Part shown: positions 1 to 11,020 of the stretch, piece after piece
Layout: each line of letters starts with the position of its first letter
Numbering within the stretch: the first letter of the stretch is position 1
From: Parachlamydiales bacterium
GTDB lineage: Bacteria; Chlamydiota; Chlamydiia; Chlamydiales; Rhabdochlamydiaceae
Direction: 5' to 3'
Length of the DNA stretch: 36,797 nucleotides
NCBI GenBank assembly: GCA_020053915.1
Contig: JAGVMG010000049.1
Span: forward strand, 1 to 36,797
The notes under the pieces: model-generated
Databases searched by the model: none
Seen by the model: only the letters and a program-made list of their open reading frames with translations
Told to the model about the DNA's origin: nothing
Program-made: the position numbers and the translations under genes

Positions 1-123
1 AACATGCTTTCGCTTAACATGGTTCCATTTCAAAGGAGATTGCCATGGGACAAAAGCAGAAGCATATTATATGTAAAAACTTTCTTAACTATGTACTAGT
101 CTATCTCTCTACTCAACAAACTG

Positions 124-1944
124 TTATCCGCCTTTGCGTTTGCGCTCGTTCTCGAGAAGATAGCGCTTGCGTAGACGAACGAGGTGAGGTGTGACCTCGA
201 CGAGCTCGTCGTCTTGGACGAAGTCGATCGCTTGTTCCAAAGTGAAGGTGCGAGGCGGAGTTAGGATGATGTTTTCATCGCTGCCGGACGCGCGGACGTT
301 GGTGAGCTGTTTGCCACGGGTGACATTGACCATAAGATCGTTGTCGCGGTTGTGCTCGCCGACTACCATTCCTTCGTAAACCTCGTCGCCGGGTCCGACA
401 AAGAGGGTGCCCCGATCTTGGAGGGAGAAGAGGGCATAACCTGTAACTTTGCCGGCGCAGTTAGAGATCATCACGCCTCGTTGACGTCCAGGCATGGGCC
501 CTTTAAAAGGAGCGTAGCTGTCAAAGATGGAAGTGAGGATTCCAAGACCGCGAGTGATGGTCATGAATTCATTGCGGTATCCCATGAGTCCACGTGTAGG
601 AATATAGAACTCGATGGAAGTAATGTTATGCTCGTTGGTGCTCAAAGAGCGCATCTCTCCTTTGCGGCGGGAAAGCTCTTCGATCACTTGACCTGAAAAA
701 TCTTGTGGCACTTCGATATGTGCAGTCTCAAAAGGTTCATGGTCAGCGCCATCGACCTTTTTTAAAATAACCTGCGGTTTCGAGATGGTGCACTCGTAAT
801 CTTCTCGGCGCATCGCTTCAATCAAGACAGCAAGATGCAGCTCGCCACGTCCGCAAATCCGGATCGCATCATCGCGAGAAGAGACTTCTTCAATCTTTAA
901 GGAAATATTCGCTTTTCTCTCTTGGTTAAGACGGTCGCGGATTTTGTTCATCGTGACGTGCTTGCCGTCTTTACCAACGAAGGGGCCGTTGTTGACCATC
1001 ATCTCGACAGAAAGGGTAGGCTCAGCAAGAGTAATTGGAGGAAGCTGAACGATGTGGTTGGGGTCGCAGAGAGTATCTCCGATTGAAACTTCAGGAATTC
1101 CAGAGATGCTAACGATGTCGCCCACTCCTGCATCATCCATCTCGACTTTTTTCAAGCCGTGGTAGCCTTCAATTTTCTGAACTCTGTGTTTTGTCGGGTG
1201 CCCGTTTTTGTCGATTTTAACGATCTCTTGTCCTTTTTTGATCTGACCCTCGAGAATGCGTCCGCAGGCTTGCCTGCCGACGAATTCATCATAACTAAGG
1301 GTTGTGGATTGCATGAGGAAGGGGAGATCCAAGTTCCCTGGAGGAGGGGGAACAGCTTTAATAATGAGTTCAAAAAGAGGACGCATATCCACACGGGGAT
1401 CTTTAATATCGAGTGCTGCAAAGCCTCCTAGTCCAGAAGCGTAGCAGACGGGGAAATCGAGTTGTTCGTCGTTGGCGCCGAGTTCCACGAAGAGATCAAA
1501 GGTGAGGTTGAGGGCGCGGTCTGGATCGGCGTGGGGGCGGTCGACTTTGTTGAGAACAACAATCGGTTTTAATCCAATTTTAAGAGCTTGAGAAAGGACG
1601 AAGCGGGTCTGAGGCATTGGGCCCTCTTGCGCGTCGACGAGGAGGAGAACGCAATTCACAAGACCGAGCACGCGCTCAACCTCGCCGGAAAAGTCGGCGT
1701 GGCCAGGAGTGTCGATAATGTTAATTTTGTAGTCTTCAAAGAAAATACTGGTGTGTTTAGCGAAGATGGTAATACCGCGCTCTTTTTCCTGGTCATAACT
1801 ATCCATCACTCTCTCAGGGACCTTCTCGTTATCCCGAAAGATGTTAGATTGTTTTAGAAGGCTGTCGAGCATGGTCGTTTTGCCATGGTCAATGTGGGCG
1901 ATAATGGCGATATTACGGAGCTTGTCAGGGGTATATTGTGTCAT
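124..1944 (-). CDS. typA: GTP-binding protein TypA/BipA
   Basis: Translational GTPase of the EF-G/LepA group that binds 70S ribosomes and affects ribosome assembly and stress adaptation. The 606-residue product has the usual family length (E. coli BipA is about 607). The G domain shows AHIDHGKTT near residues 16-24 (P-loop), RGITI at 56-60 (switch I), DTPGH at 78-82 and NKVD at 132-135. The C-terminal part carries the family-specific segment with [12 protein letters not shown]. The reading frame is open for 55 more codons upstream, but [15 protein letters not shown] is the conserved family N-terminus, so I start at 1944; the ribosome binding site is weak (AGAGA). It diverges from mgtE with a 134-base gap. 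Identification is secure; only the start is a judgement. Confidence 0.95.
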   Translation of the reverse strand: MTQYTPDKLRNIAIIAHIDHGKTTMLDSLLKQSNIFRDNEKVPERVMDSYDQEKERGITIFAKHTSIFFEDYKINIIDTPGHADFSGEVERVLGLVNCVLLLVDAQEGPMPQTRFVLSQALKIGLKPIVVLNKVDRPHADPDRALNLTFDLFVELGANDEQLDFPVCYASGLGGFAALDIKDPRVDMRPLFELIIKAVPPPPGNLDLPFLMQSTTLSYDEFVGRQACGRILEGQIKKGQEIVKIDKNGHPTKHRVQKIEGYHGLKKVEMDDAGVGDIVSISGIPEVSIGDTLCDPNHIVQLPPITLAEPTLSVEMMVNNGPFVGKDGKHVTMNKIRDRLNQERKANISLKIEEVSSRDDAIRICGRGELHLAVLIEAMRREDYECTISKPQVILKKVDGADHEPFETAHIEVPQDFSGQVIEELSRRKGEMRSLSTNEHNITSIEFYIPTRGLMGYRNEFMTITRGLGILTSIFDSYAPFKGPMPGRQRGVMISNCAGKVTGYALFSLQDRGTLFVGPGDEVYEGMVVGEHNRDNDLMVNVTRGKQLTNVRASGSDENIILTPPRTFTLEQAIDFVQDDELVEVTPHLVRLRKRYLLENERKRKGG

Positions 1945-2078
1945 TTTTTCTCTGATTCTGGAAATTGATAGATCTTTGAATGCTACGATAAATTGGGATT
2001 TAAAAGCTATGATTTTCCGATTGAAAAATAACTCATCAAAGAGGTATTCTACGGGCCGGTCAGCAAGCGAGGTATTCC

Positions 2079-3551
2079 ATGGATGAAATTTTAGACGAAG
2101 AGAGTGCAAGCTCTATAGAATCAGCCTACTCCATTGGGAATCTGCTCGATTCTAAAACGTCTCAACTGCATGACATCCTCCAAGAAAAATTGGAAGAGGC
2201 ATTTCATAAACAGACCTCAACTGTCATTCTTCACGATATTGTCAAAATTGCCTCCGAGCATTCACCTATCGACTTAGCCTATGCGGCCTCGCGACTGCCT
2301 CCCCACGCTAGGCCCGTTCTCTATGAGAACTTGTCTGGAATCGAGGGTAAGATCGAGTTCATGGTGAACACAGATAATAGCACCCGAGTCGCTGTTTTAC
2401 GGCATATTAGTGATGAGGAAGTAAAACTTTTAGTTCAAAGCATGCCTCCCGATGAAGCGGTCGAGGTCCTAGAAGCGATTTCTGAACGACGGTTTCGACG
2501 CGTTGTTGAGATGCTTGAACCGAAAAAGGCGGTCAAAATCCGCGAGATTAAGAAGCACCCCCGTAATACGGCGGGCCGCTTAATGACTAATGAATTTTTT
2601 GCTTTCACTATGGATGTCACCATTGGAGAGGTCGCTGTCCATATACGTCAGCATCCTGGGATCGATCTCACTGTGAAAATTTTTGTTTTAAATGATGCGG
2701 GAGAGCTGCAAGGCTATGTTCCCGCGCGGAACCTCATTGTGAATCCTCCTAGTCTTCCGCTTAAGCAGGTGATGCGGCCTGTCGTTCATATGGTCGCACC
2801 AGATGCGGTCCGTGAAGAGGTCGTTGAGATTGTAGAGCGCTATAAGATTCCCGCTTTGCCTGTCGTCGATGGAAATAATCGGATGCTCGGCGTCATCACT
2901 TATGAAGATGTATTAGACGTTGCAGAAGATATTGCCGATGAGACCATTGCGAATATGGCGGGTACGGCGGAAAAGGTCAGTGAACAGGAACCGTTTATGA
3001 AGCGATTGATTGCGCGGGCTCCTTGGCTGGTTGTTACTCTCTGTGCGGGATTGATTAATGTTGGAGTGATGTCGTCATTTCAGAGTTATGAAGGTGGTGT
3101 TTTGACCTTTGTTTTATTCTTCGTCCCGCTGATTACAGGGATGTCGGGGAATATCGGGATTCAATGCAGTACTATTTTGGTGCGGAGCATGGCGCTAGGA
3201 CTCATTTCCTTGGGGAATAAAGGGGAGATGATGTTCAAAGAGCTGATGATCGGATTTACGACAGGGACGGTGTTCGGAATCTTGTGCGGATTTGCTGTCT
3301 ATGCGCTCGACTTTGTCGGCGTTTCCGGCGCTGAGGTGAGTCCGATTGCTGTCGGTGTTATCGTGGGTGTTGGTTTAATGGGAGCCTGCTTAGCGGGAAC
3401 TGTACTTGGCGTGTTTTCCCCGCTGTTTTTTGCGCGCATCGGGGTCGATCCCGCCGTCGCGTCGGGCCCGATCATTACAGCCTTTAATGATTTTCTTTCG
3501 ATGGCGATCTACTTCCTGATCGCGATCGGTTTGAGTGCGTTTTTGTTTTAA
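2079..3551 (+). CDS. mgtE: Magnesium transporter MgtE
   Basis: Inner-membrane Mg2+ channel gated by its cytosolic domains. The 490-residue product has the family order: an alpha-helical N domain (about 45-165, with repeated acidic helices such as SMPPDEAVEVLE), a tandem CBS pair (about 170-290, ending in GVITYEDVLDVAEDIADE), then a connecting helix and five membrane segments from about 310. The pore signature GMSGNIGIQCSTILVR lies at 354-369. It is slightly longer than the usual 450 residues because of an N-terminal extension of about 40 residues. The start ATG has a weak GAGG-like site. It lies upstream of the DUF721-gyrB-gyrA block, an arrangement I recall from Chlamydia, but a 182-bp element separates it from that block here. 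Confidence 0.95.
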   Translation: MDEILDEESASSIESAYSIGNLLDSKTSQLHDILQEKLEEAFHKQTSTVILHDIVKIASEHSPIDLAYAASRLPPHARPVLYENLSGIEGKIEFMVNTDNSTRVAVLRHISDEEVKLLVQSMPPDEAVEVLEAISERRFRRVVEMLEPKKAVKIREIKKHPRNTAGRLMTNEFFAFTMDVTIGEVAVHIRQHPGIDLTVKIFVLNDAGELQGYVPARNLIVNPPSLPLKQVMRPVVHMVAPDAVREEVVEIVERYKIPALPVVDGNNRMLGVITYEDVLDVAEDIADETIANMAGTAEKVSEQEPFMKRLIARAPWLVVTLCAGLINVGVMSSFQSYEGGVLTFVLFFVPLITGMSGNIGIQCSTILVRSMALGLISLGNKGEMMFKELMIGFTTGTVFGILCGFAVYALDFVGVSGAEVSPIAVGVIVGVGLMGACLAGTVLGVFSPLFFARIGVDPAVASGPIITAFNDFLSMAIYFLIAIGLSAFLF

Positions 3552-3617
3552 ATTTTCACGGGGTTTTTGTTGCTATTTTGCAGGGCATTCCATATAGTCC
3601 TGAAAAGTGTCTTGTAG

Positions 3618-3799
3618 GAGCCAGTTGCAAAGCTTCAACCTCCGGAAAAATCGATGATTTTGAAGTGGGTTGCAAGGGATGCGAAGCATCCAAGTCCCTT
3701 TTGACGAAGGCAACCCCGCAGCGGGTTGGTGAAGAAAAAGGGATGCGATCCGCTTCAAAAGCGCGGTCTTACTGGGGGTTGGAGTTTTGCAACTGGCTC
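3618..3799. mobile_element. MITE-like 182-bp element with terminal inverted repeats
   Basis: The two ends are imperfect inverted repeats. The left end begins GAGCCAGTTGCAAAGCTTCA and the right end, read on the other strand, begins GAGCCAGTTGCAAAACTCCA; the first 14 bases are identical and about 23 of 26 match. The element is bordered on both sides by GTAG (3614-3617 and 3800-3803), a candidate 4-bp target duplication. The interior holds several small hairpins (GGATGC/GCATCC; CAACCC/GGGTTG) and two copies of AAGGGATGCGA. No transposase is encoded, so it would be non-autonomous. A 4-bp duplication would suit an IS5-type parent, but that is inference. It fills most of the space between mgtE and the DUF721 gene. 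Confidence 0.7.
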
Positions 3800-3813
3800 G
3801 TAGGGGTGTCCAG

Positions 3814-4152
3814 ATGAAGTACCGTGGTGGGCGAAAGCCTGAGGGATATGATGGGACAGAGAGAACGACAAGCGACATGCGCGATCTCTTGCCCCGTCTT
3901 CTCGGAAAAATCGGTGTCGCTCATAAAGAAAGGCCCGATTTAATTCTGTTGGCATGGCCTGAAGTGATTGGGGAGAAACTCGCTCCGATGACAAAGGCAG
4001 TTTCTTTTGCCGATGGGATTTTAGTAGTGAAAGTCAATAATTCAACTTTATACAGTCTTCTTTCACAGCATGAGAGAGGGCGGTTGTTGAAAAGTTTGCG
4101 GGAAAAATTTCCTGCGGCGGGGATTAAAAATATCGCTTTCCGTCTCGGTTAA
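3814..4152 (+). CDS. DUF721 protein, DciA-like helicase loader
   Basis: A 112-residue basic protein of the DUF721 family. Some family members (DciA) help load the replicative helicase DnaB in bacteria without DnaC. The fold is visible from about residue 20: a helix with LLPRLLGKIGV, the conserved AWPEVIGEKLAPMT segment (Trp48), then the strand GILVVKVNNSTLYSLLSQ and a terminal helix LLKSLREKF. Its position directly ahead of gyrB suits a replication role and matches chlamydial gene order. I chose ATG 3814 because AGGGG lies 7 bases upstream; an in-frame TTG at 3787 lies inside the repeat of the preceding mobile element and is unlikely. The ribosome binding site begins in the element's right target duplication. 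Function is by family analogy. Confidence 0.8.
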   Translation: MKYRGGRKPEGYDGTERTTSDMRDLLPRLLGKIGVAHKERPDLILLAWPEVIGEKLAPMTKAVSFADGILVVKVNNSTLYSLLSQHERGRLLKSLREKFPAAGIKNIAFRLG

Positions 4153-4168
4153 AGGATTTGGCCTTTAA
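4149..4168 (+). promoter_or_regulatory. Hairpin at the DUF721 stop codon
   Basis: TTAAAGG and CCTTTAA form a perfect 7-bp stem around a 6-base loop. The left arm includes the DUF721 stop codon. No T-run follows, so it is not a classical terminator; it could be an RNA-processing or attenuation structure between the DUF721 gene and gyrB. Confidence 0.35.
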
Positions 4169-6715
<2,547 letters not shown>

Positions 6716-6734
6716 GGGGAGCTTAAGGAGAAAC

Positions 6735-9284
6735 ATGTCTTATACGAAAGATGAAATCGTTGTTCCACGTAATATCGAAGAAGAGGTCAAAGAGAGTTAC
6801 CTCCGTTATTCGATGTCGGTGATCATTTCGCGCGCGCTTCCCGATGTGCGCGATGGTCTTAAGCCTTCCCAGCGCCGTATTCTGTACGCGATGCGCCAGC
6901 TGAATTTGAGCCCCGGCGGCAAACACCGTAAATGCGCTAAAATTTCAGGCGATACCTCAGGCGATTACCACCCGCACGGTGAAACGGTGATCTACCCGAC
7001 CCTTGTCCGCATGGCACAGCCTTGGGCGATGCGCTATCGCCTTGTTGATGGGCAGGGAAACTTCGGATCTGTCGACGGCGATTCTCCTGCCGCGATGCGT
7101 TACACGGAAGCGCGCCTCACCCATTCCTCAATGGCGTTGATGGAAGATCTAGACAAAGACACTGTCGATCTTATTCCTAACTATGATGAGACAAAGACAG
7201 AACCTACTGTTTTCCCAGCAAAATTTCCGAACTTGATTGCTAACGGCTCTTCTGGAATTGCGGTCGGAATGGCAACGAACATTCCTCCTCATAATTTAGG
7301 CGAGCTGATCCAAGCCACGATGCTCGTGATTGATGATCCCGCAACGACGGTCGATCAAATCATGGAAGTGATGCCAGCACCTGACTTCCCGACGGGAGGC
7401 GTCATCTGCGGATACCGCGGTATTAAGGAAGCTTATCACACAGGAAGAGGCAAACTCATCCTGCGCGGCGTGATCCGGATCGAAGACATGGATGGCAATG
7501 GAGACAGGCAGCGCCTCGTCGTTGATGAGATCCCTTACAACATCAGCAAATCTGACCTCATCCTAAAAATTGCCGGACTCGTCAATGATAAACAGATGAC
7601 GGGCATTTCCGATATTCGAGATGAATCGGATAAAGACGGAATGAGAGTGGTCATTGAGCTTAAACGCGGAGAGATCCCCGACGTTACCATCAACCAACTC
7701 TATCGATATACTGACTTGCAGGTGACCTTCGGTTGCAACATGCTGGCGCTCGATAAGGGCTTGCCTCGCACGATGAACATCAAACAGATGATCTCTGCTT
7801 GGATCGATCACCGGATTGAAGTCATTCGTCGGCGCACCCGTTTTGAGCTTGCTAAAGCTGAAGCGCGCGCTCACATCTTAGAAGGCTATTTAAAAGCGCT
7901 CGACCACCTTGATGCTGTCGTCAAGCTAATCCGCAATAGCGCTAATCGCGATGCGGCTAAAGCAGAATTGATGGCGACCTATACGTTAAGCGAAAGGCAA
8001 GCCAATGCCGTGCTCGATCTGCGCCTCTACCAACTCACAGGGCTAGAACGAGAGAAGCTCGAGGCTGAGTATAAAGACCTTCTCGAAAAGATTGCCCACT
8101 TACGCGCCATTTTAGCGAGCGAAACGCTTGTTCGCGGCATCATTAAGGATGAACTTCTCGATCTGAAACGACACCACGCTTCTGACCGCAGAACGAAGAT
8201 CATCGCTGCAGAAGGGGAGTTTAATATTGAAGATCTGATTCCAGACCTTCCTGTCATCGTTACGATCTCTGAAGATGATTATATCAAACGGATGCCCATT
8301 GACACTTTCCGCGAACAGAGAAGAGGTGGCCAAGGTGTGATCGGTCTTGAGATGAAAAAAGAAACCGACAACTTAAAAGATATCTATGTCGTCTCCACGC
8401 ATGATTATCTCTTGATCTTCACAACATTAGGAAGATGCTACTGGCTCAAAGCTTGGGAGATTCCAGAAGCAGGACGCCGTTCCAAAGGAAAACCGCTGAT
8501 CAATCTCCTCGAAGACATTCGTCCGGAAGAGAAGATTGCGACCGTCTTGCCTGTGAAAAAATTTGATGAGCCTGCCTATATCTTACTCGCTACTCGCCAA
8601 GGCGTTGTGAAGAAAACAGAGCTTAACGCGTTTAGCTCGCCACGCCGCAAAGGGGTGTATGCGATTAATATCGATGAAGGTGATGAAGTGATTGCCGCAC
8701 GCCTCACGAGAGAAGGGCAGCAAGTCATGCTCTTTACGAAAAATGGGATGGCCGTTCGCTTTGACCAAGCGCAGGTGCGACCGATGGGCAGAGTTGCCCG
8801 TGGGGTAAAGGGCGCGACATTACGCAATGGAGACGATGCCGTTGTCTCTTGTGAAGTCGTTCAATCTGATGACAGCCTACTCGTCGTGTGCGTCTATGGT
8901 TATGGCAAACGCTCTTCTGTCGAAGACTTCCGTCAGACAAACCGTGGCGGTGTTGGGGTGAGGTCGATTATCACCTCTGACCGCAATGGTCCTGTTGTGG
9001 GAGCGATTTCAGTCACGGATCAAGACAGCGTCGTAATGATGTCGAATACGGGACAAACGCTTCGCATCAATATGAAAGATGTTCGAGTCATGGGAAGATC
9101 CACTCAGGGAGTGCGTCTTGTGAACCTGCATGAAGGAGACACTCTTGTTGCAGTTCAAAAGATCGAAGCTTTTGAAACAGAAAATGGAGCTCCTACAGAA
9201 AGCACCGCTTCAACAGAAGAGAGCATACCTGCTGCGGAAGATACTCCTGCAGAAGACGAGTCATTACCTCCAACGAATGAATAA
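6735..9284 (+). CDS. gyrA: DNA gyrase subunit A
   Basis: Breakage-reunion subunit of gyrase, 849 residues. The catalytic Tyr is Y123 with R122 (AAMRYTEARL). The quinolone-resistance region reads HPHGETVIYP at 79-88, with Thr84 and Pro88 at the places of E. coli Ser83 and Asp87. The GyrA box QRRGGQG is at 529-535 in the first blade of the C-terminal beta-pinwheel; this marks a gyrase rather than topoisomerase IV. The C-terminus ends in an acidic Glu/Pro/Thr-rich tail. AAGGAG lies 4 bases before ATG 6735; the frame is open 51 bases further upstream, inside gyrB, without a comparable site. It is co-transcribed with gyrB. Confidence 0.96.
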   Translation: MSYTKDEIVVPRNIEEEVKESYLRYSMSVIISRALPDVRDGLKPSQRRILYAMRQLNLSPGGKHRKCAKISGDTSGDYHPHGETVIYPTLVRMAQPWAMRYRLVDGQGNFGSVDGDSPAAMRYTEARLTHSSMALMEDLDKDTVDLIPNYDETKTEPTVFPAKFPNLIANGSSGIAVGMATNIPPHNLGELIQATMLVIDDPATTVDQIMEVMPAPDFPTGGVICGYRGIKEAYHTGRGKLILRGVIRIEDMDGNGDRQRLVVDEIPYNISKSDLILKIAGLVNDKQMTGISDIRDESDKDGMRVVIELKRGEIPDVTINQLYRYTDLQVTFGCNMLALDKGLPRTMNIKQMISAWIDHRIEVIRRRTRFELAKAEARAHILEGYLKALDHLDAVVKLIRNSANRDAAKAELMATYTLSERQANAVLDLRLYQLTGLEREKLEAEYKDLLEKIAHLRAILASETLVRGIIKDELLDLKRHHASDRRTKIIAAEGEFNIEDLIPDLPVIVTISEDDYIKRMPIDTFREQRRGGQGVIGLEMKKETDNLKDIYVVSTHDYLLIFTTLGRCYWLKAWEIPEAGRRSKGKPLINLLEDIRPEEKIATVLPVKKFDEPAYILLATRQGVVKKTELNAFSSPRRKGVYAINIDEGDEVIAARLTREGQQVMLFTKNGMAVRFDQAQVRPMGRVARGVKGATLRNGDDAVVSCEVVQSDDSLLVVCVYGYGKRSSVEDFRQTNRGGVGVRSIITSDRNGPVVGAISVTDQDSVVMMSNTGQTLRINMKDVRVMGRSTQGVRLVNLHEGDTLVAVQKIEAFETENGAPTESTASTEESIPAAEDTPAEDESLPPTNE

Positions 9285-9292
9285 CGATGTCC

Positions 9293-9322
9293 GCATCGAG
9301 GGCTTTAAAGAGCCCTCGATGC
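9293..9322 (+). promoter_or_regulatory. Strong hairpin between gyrA and tmk
   Basis: GCATCGAGGGCT and AGCCCTCGATGC form a perfect 12-bp GC-rich stem with loop TTAAAG. It begins 8 bases after the gyrA stop and ends 18 bases before tmk. The following ATTTTG is too short for a full T-run, so it may be a leaky terminator or an mRNA-stabilising or processing site that sets gyrBA levels apart from tmk-holB. Confidence 0.6.
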
Positions 9323-9340
9323 AGATTTTGAAAGGATTCT

Positions 9341-9988
9341 ATGTCTGCTAAGTCCAAACGAGGATTATTCATCACGTTTGAAGGGGGCGAGGGCGCTGGA
9401 AAGACGACCCTTATCGAATCCCTCTATACTCATTTAAAGCGCCGAAAGATTCCCGTTCTTCAGACACGCGCTCCTGGCGGGACACCGATCGGAAAGAAGA
9501 TCCGCGAGCTTGTCTTGCATAAGCATGGGATCTCTTTAGAAAAGCGGTGTGAGCTTTTGTTGTTTTTGGCCGATCGCGCCCAGCACGTCGATGAAGTGAT
9601 TAAGCCAGCTTTAAAGGAAAAACAGATCGTTCTCTGTGATCGCTTTAATGACTCGACCATTGCCTATCAAGGCGGAGCCAGAGGCTTTGATGAAAAACTT
9701 GTCCGTTTTCTCTGTACCTTTGCTTGCGACGCGATTGAACCCGATCTCACCCTTTATCTCGATCTCGATCCTAAGATCGGCTTTGAGAGGACCCATTCCA
9801 CTCGGTCAGGTAAAGACCGGATCGAATCGGAAACTCTAAAATTTCATCAGAAGATTCGCAAAGCCTTTCACAAGATCGCAAAAAATGCCCCTAAGCGCCT
9901 TAAAATGATCGACGCCAGCAAATCTCCGGATGACGTCTTAACCCAAGCCATGGAACACATCGATGCCTTTCTCGACACTGATCGGTAA
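9341..9988 (+). CDS. tmk: Thymidylate kinase
   Basis: Phosphorylates dTMP to dTDP with ATP for DNA synthesis in the cytosol. The 215-residue protein has the family P-loop GGEGAGKTT at 15-23, the DRF motif with DSTIAYQGG at 100-112, and a lid region near TRSGKDRIESE. The conserved TREPGGT motif reads TRAPGGT (Ala44 for Glu), an unusual change in a residue normally near the substrate. AAAGG lies 5 bases before the ATG. The last 26 bases overlap holB, so the pair is translationally linked. Gene order gyrA-tmk-holB matches that of Chlamydia. Confidence 0.93.
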   Translation: MSAKSKRGLFITFEGGEGAGKTTLIESLYTHLKRRKIPVLQTRAPGGTPIGKKIRELVLHKHGISLEKRCELLLFLADRAQHVDEVIKPALKEKQIVLCDRFNDSTIAYQGGARGFDEKLVRFLCTFACDAIEPDLTLYLDLDPKIGFERTHSTRSGKDRIESETLKFHQKIRKAFHKIAKNAPKRLKMIDASKSPDDVLTQAMEHIDAFLDTDR

Positions 9989-10940
9989 TGAGTCTGCACA
10001 ATCCGCTTTAAAGCGGATGGTAGAGCATTCTTGTGTGCCCAATACGCTGCTTTTCTCAGGCCCCCACGGGATAGGAAAAGCGAGATTTGCTCTCGCCCTA
10101 GCCCATCTTCTCATGGGAGCTTCGCATCATCAGAAGTTAAATTCTGGAAATCATCCCGACTTACATATCTACTCGCCAGAAGGAAAGGCACATCTGCATT
10201 CGATTGATTCGATCCGGTCTTTGATCGAAGAGGTGGGAATGCCCCCGTTTGAAGCACCCGTCAAAGTCTTTATTCTTCATGATGCCCATCTCATGCTTCC
10301 TGCAAGCAGCAATGCCCTTTTGAAAACATTAGAAGAGCCCCATCTCGATAGCTACATCATTTTACTTACCTCAGAACCAGAAAGTGTGCTCCCTACAATT
10401 CTTTCCCGTTGCCGAAAGATCCCGTTCTTTCCAATTCCTGAGAAAGAGATGTTGACCTATCTCGAAAAAGAACTCAGCCAAACGCCCGAGCAAGCTCGCA
10501 AGACCGCCTTTTTAGCCCACGGCTCTTTTGCACGGGTACATCAGATGATCTCCCAATCTCAAGATGAGAAACAGAAGATCCTCCACAAGATTCTCGCCGC
10601 AGGGACTGCAGACTATCCCTTGTTTTTAAAACTCTGCACAGAGCTTGAAGCTGCGTGCGGCCTCAGTAAAACAGAAGAGAATGAAGAGTCTGATTCGATG
10701 CTAAGCCAGATGGATGCGCTCTTTGAAGAAATCTCTACCTGGTACCGAGATCTTTATCTTGTTTCGCAGGGCGTTGATCGTTCCTGGCTATCGAATCCGC
10801 AATTCCAAAAAGCTGCACGAGCTCCTTCTTTGGAGCGCGTCTTGGAAGCGATTGCGCGTGCCCGTCTGGCTCTCCAGCGTCATCTCAAACTCCGCGTTGT
10901 CCTTGAAGAGCTCTTCTATCAACTAAGTCTAAATCATTGA
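9963..10940 (+). CDS. holB: DNA polymerase III delta' subunit
   Basis: Clamp-loader subunit of the replicative polymerase. The 325-residue protein has a Walker A-like GPHGIGK at 33-39, a Walker B-like ILHDAHL, the sensor segment NALLKTLEEP at 117-126 and the SRC motif at 148-150. The four cysteines of the zinc module found in many delta' and tau proteins are absent between the first two motifs. It overlaps tmk by 26 bases and shares its transcript. The C-terminal half (collar domain) is divergent, as is usual. No terminator was seen after the stop; a fresh promoter follows for the next gene. Confidence 0.9.
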   Translation: MPFSTLIGNESAQSALKRMVEHSCVPNTLLFSGPHGIGKARFALALAHLLMGASHHQKLNSGNHPDLHIYSPEGKAHLHSIDSIRSLIEEVGMPPFEAPVKVFILHDAHLMLPASSNALLKTLEEPHLDSYIILLTSEPESVLPTILSRCRKIPFFPIPEKEMLTYLEKELSQTPEQARKTAFLAHGSFARVHQMISQSQDEKQKILHKILAAGTADYPLFLKLCTELEAACGLSKTEENEESDSMLSQMDALFEEISTWYRDLYLVSQGVDRSWLSNPQFQKAARAPSLERVLEAIARARLALQRHLKLRVVLEELFYQLSLNH

Positions 10941-10953
10941 TCATTAGTGTCTG

Positions 10954-10982
10954 TTGATTTTAATTTTAATTCTTGTTATCAT
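10954..10982 (+). promoter_or_regulatory. Sigma-70-type promoter for the 401-residue gene
   Basis: TTGATT (10954-10959), a 17-base AT-rich spacer, then TATCAT (10977-10982). It lies 38 bases before the ATG at 11021, in a gap whose base composition is far richer in A+T than the flanking genes. Confidence 0.6.
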
Positions 10983-11020
10983 AATTCCTGATTTATTTAA
11001 TTCAATGTGTGTTGAGGTTT

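Noticed and set aside
45-194. Plus-strand 49-codon frame with a good AGGAG site at the window edge
   Set aside because: It runs antisense into the 3' end of typA, its second half just mirrors typA codons, and the product resembles nothing. Bases 1-123 otherwise show no supported feature.
1945-2078. Promoters in the typA-mgtE divergent gap
   Set aside because: Several TTGAxx and AT-rich boxes exist but none has a convincing partner at 16-18 bases, so no call is made.
3787-3813. TTG start for the DUF721 gene
   Set aside because: It lies within the inverted repeat of the preceding element and lacks a ribosome binding site; ATG 3814 has AGGGG at good spacing.
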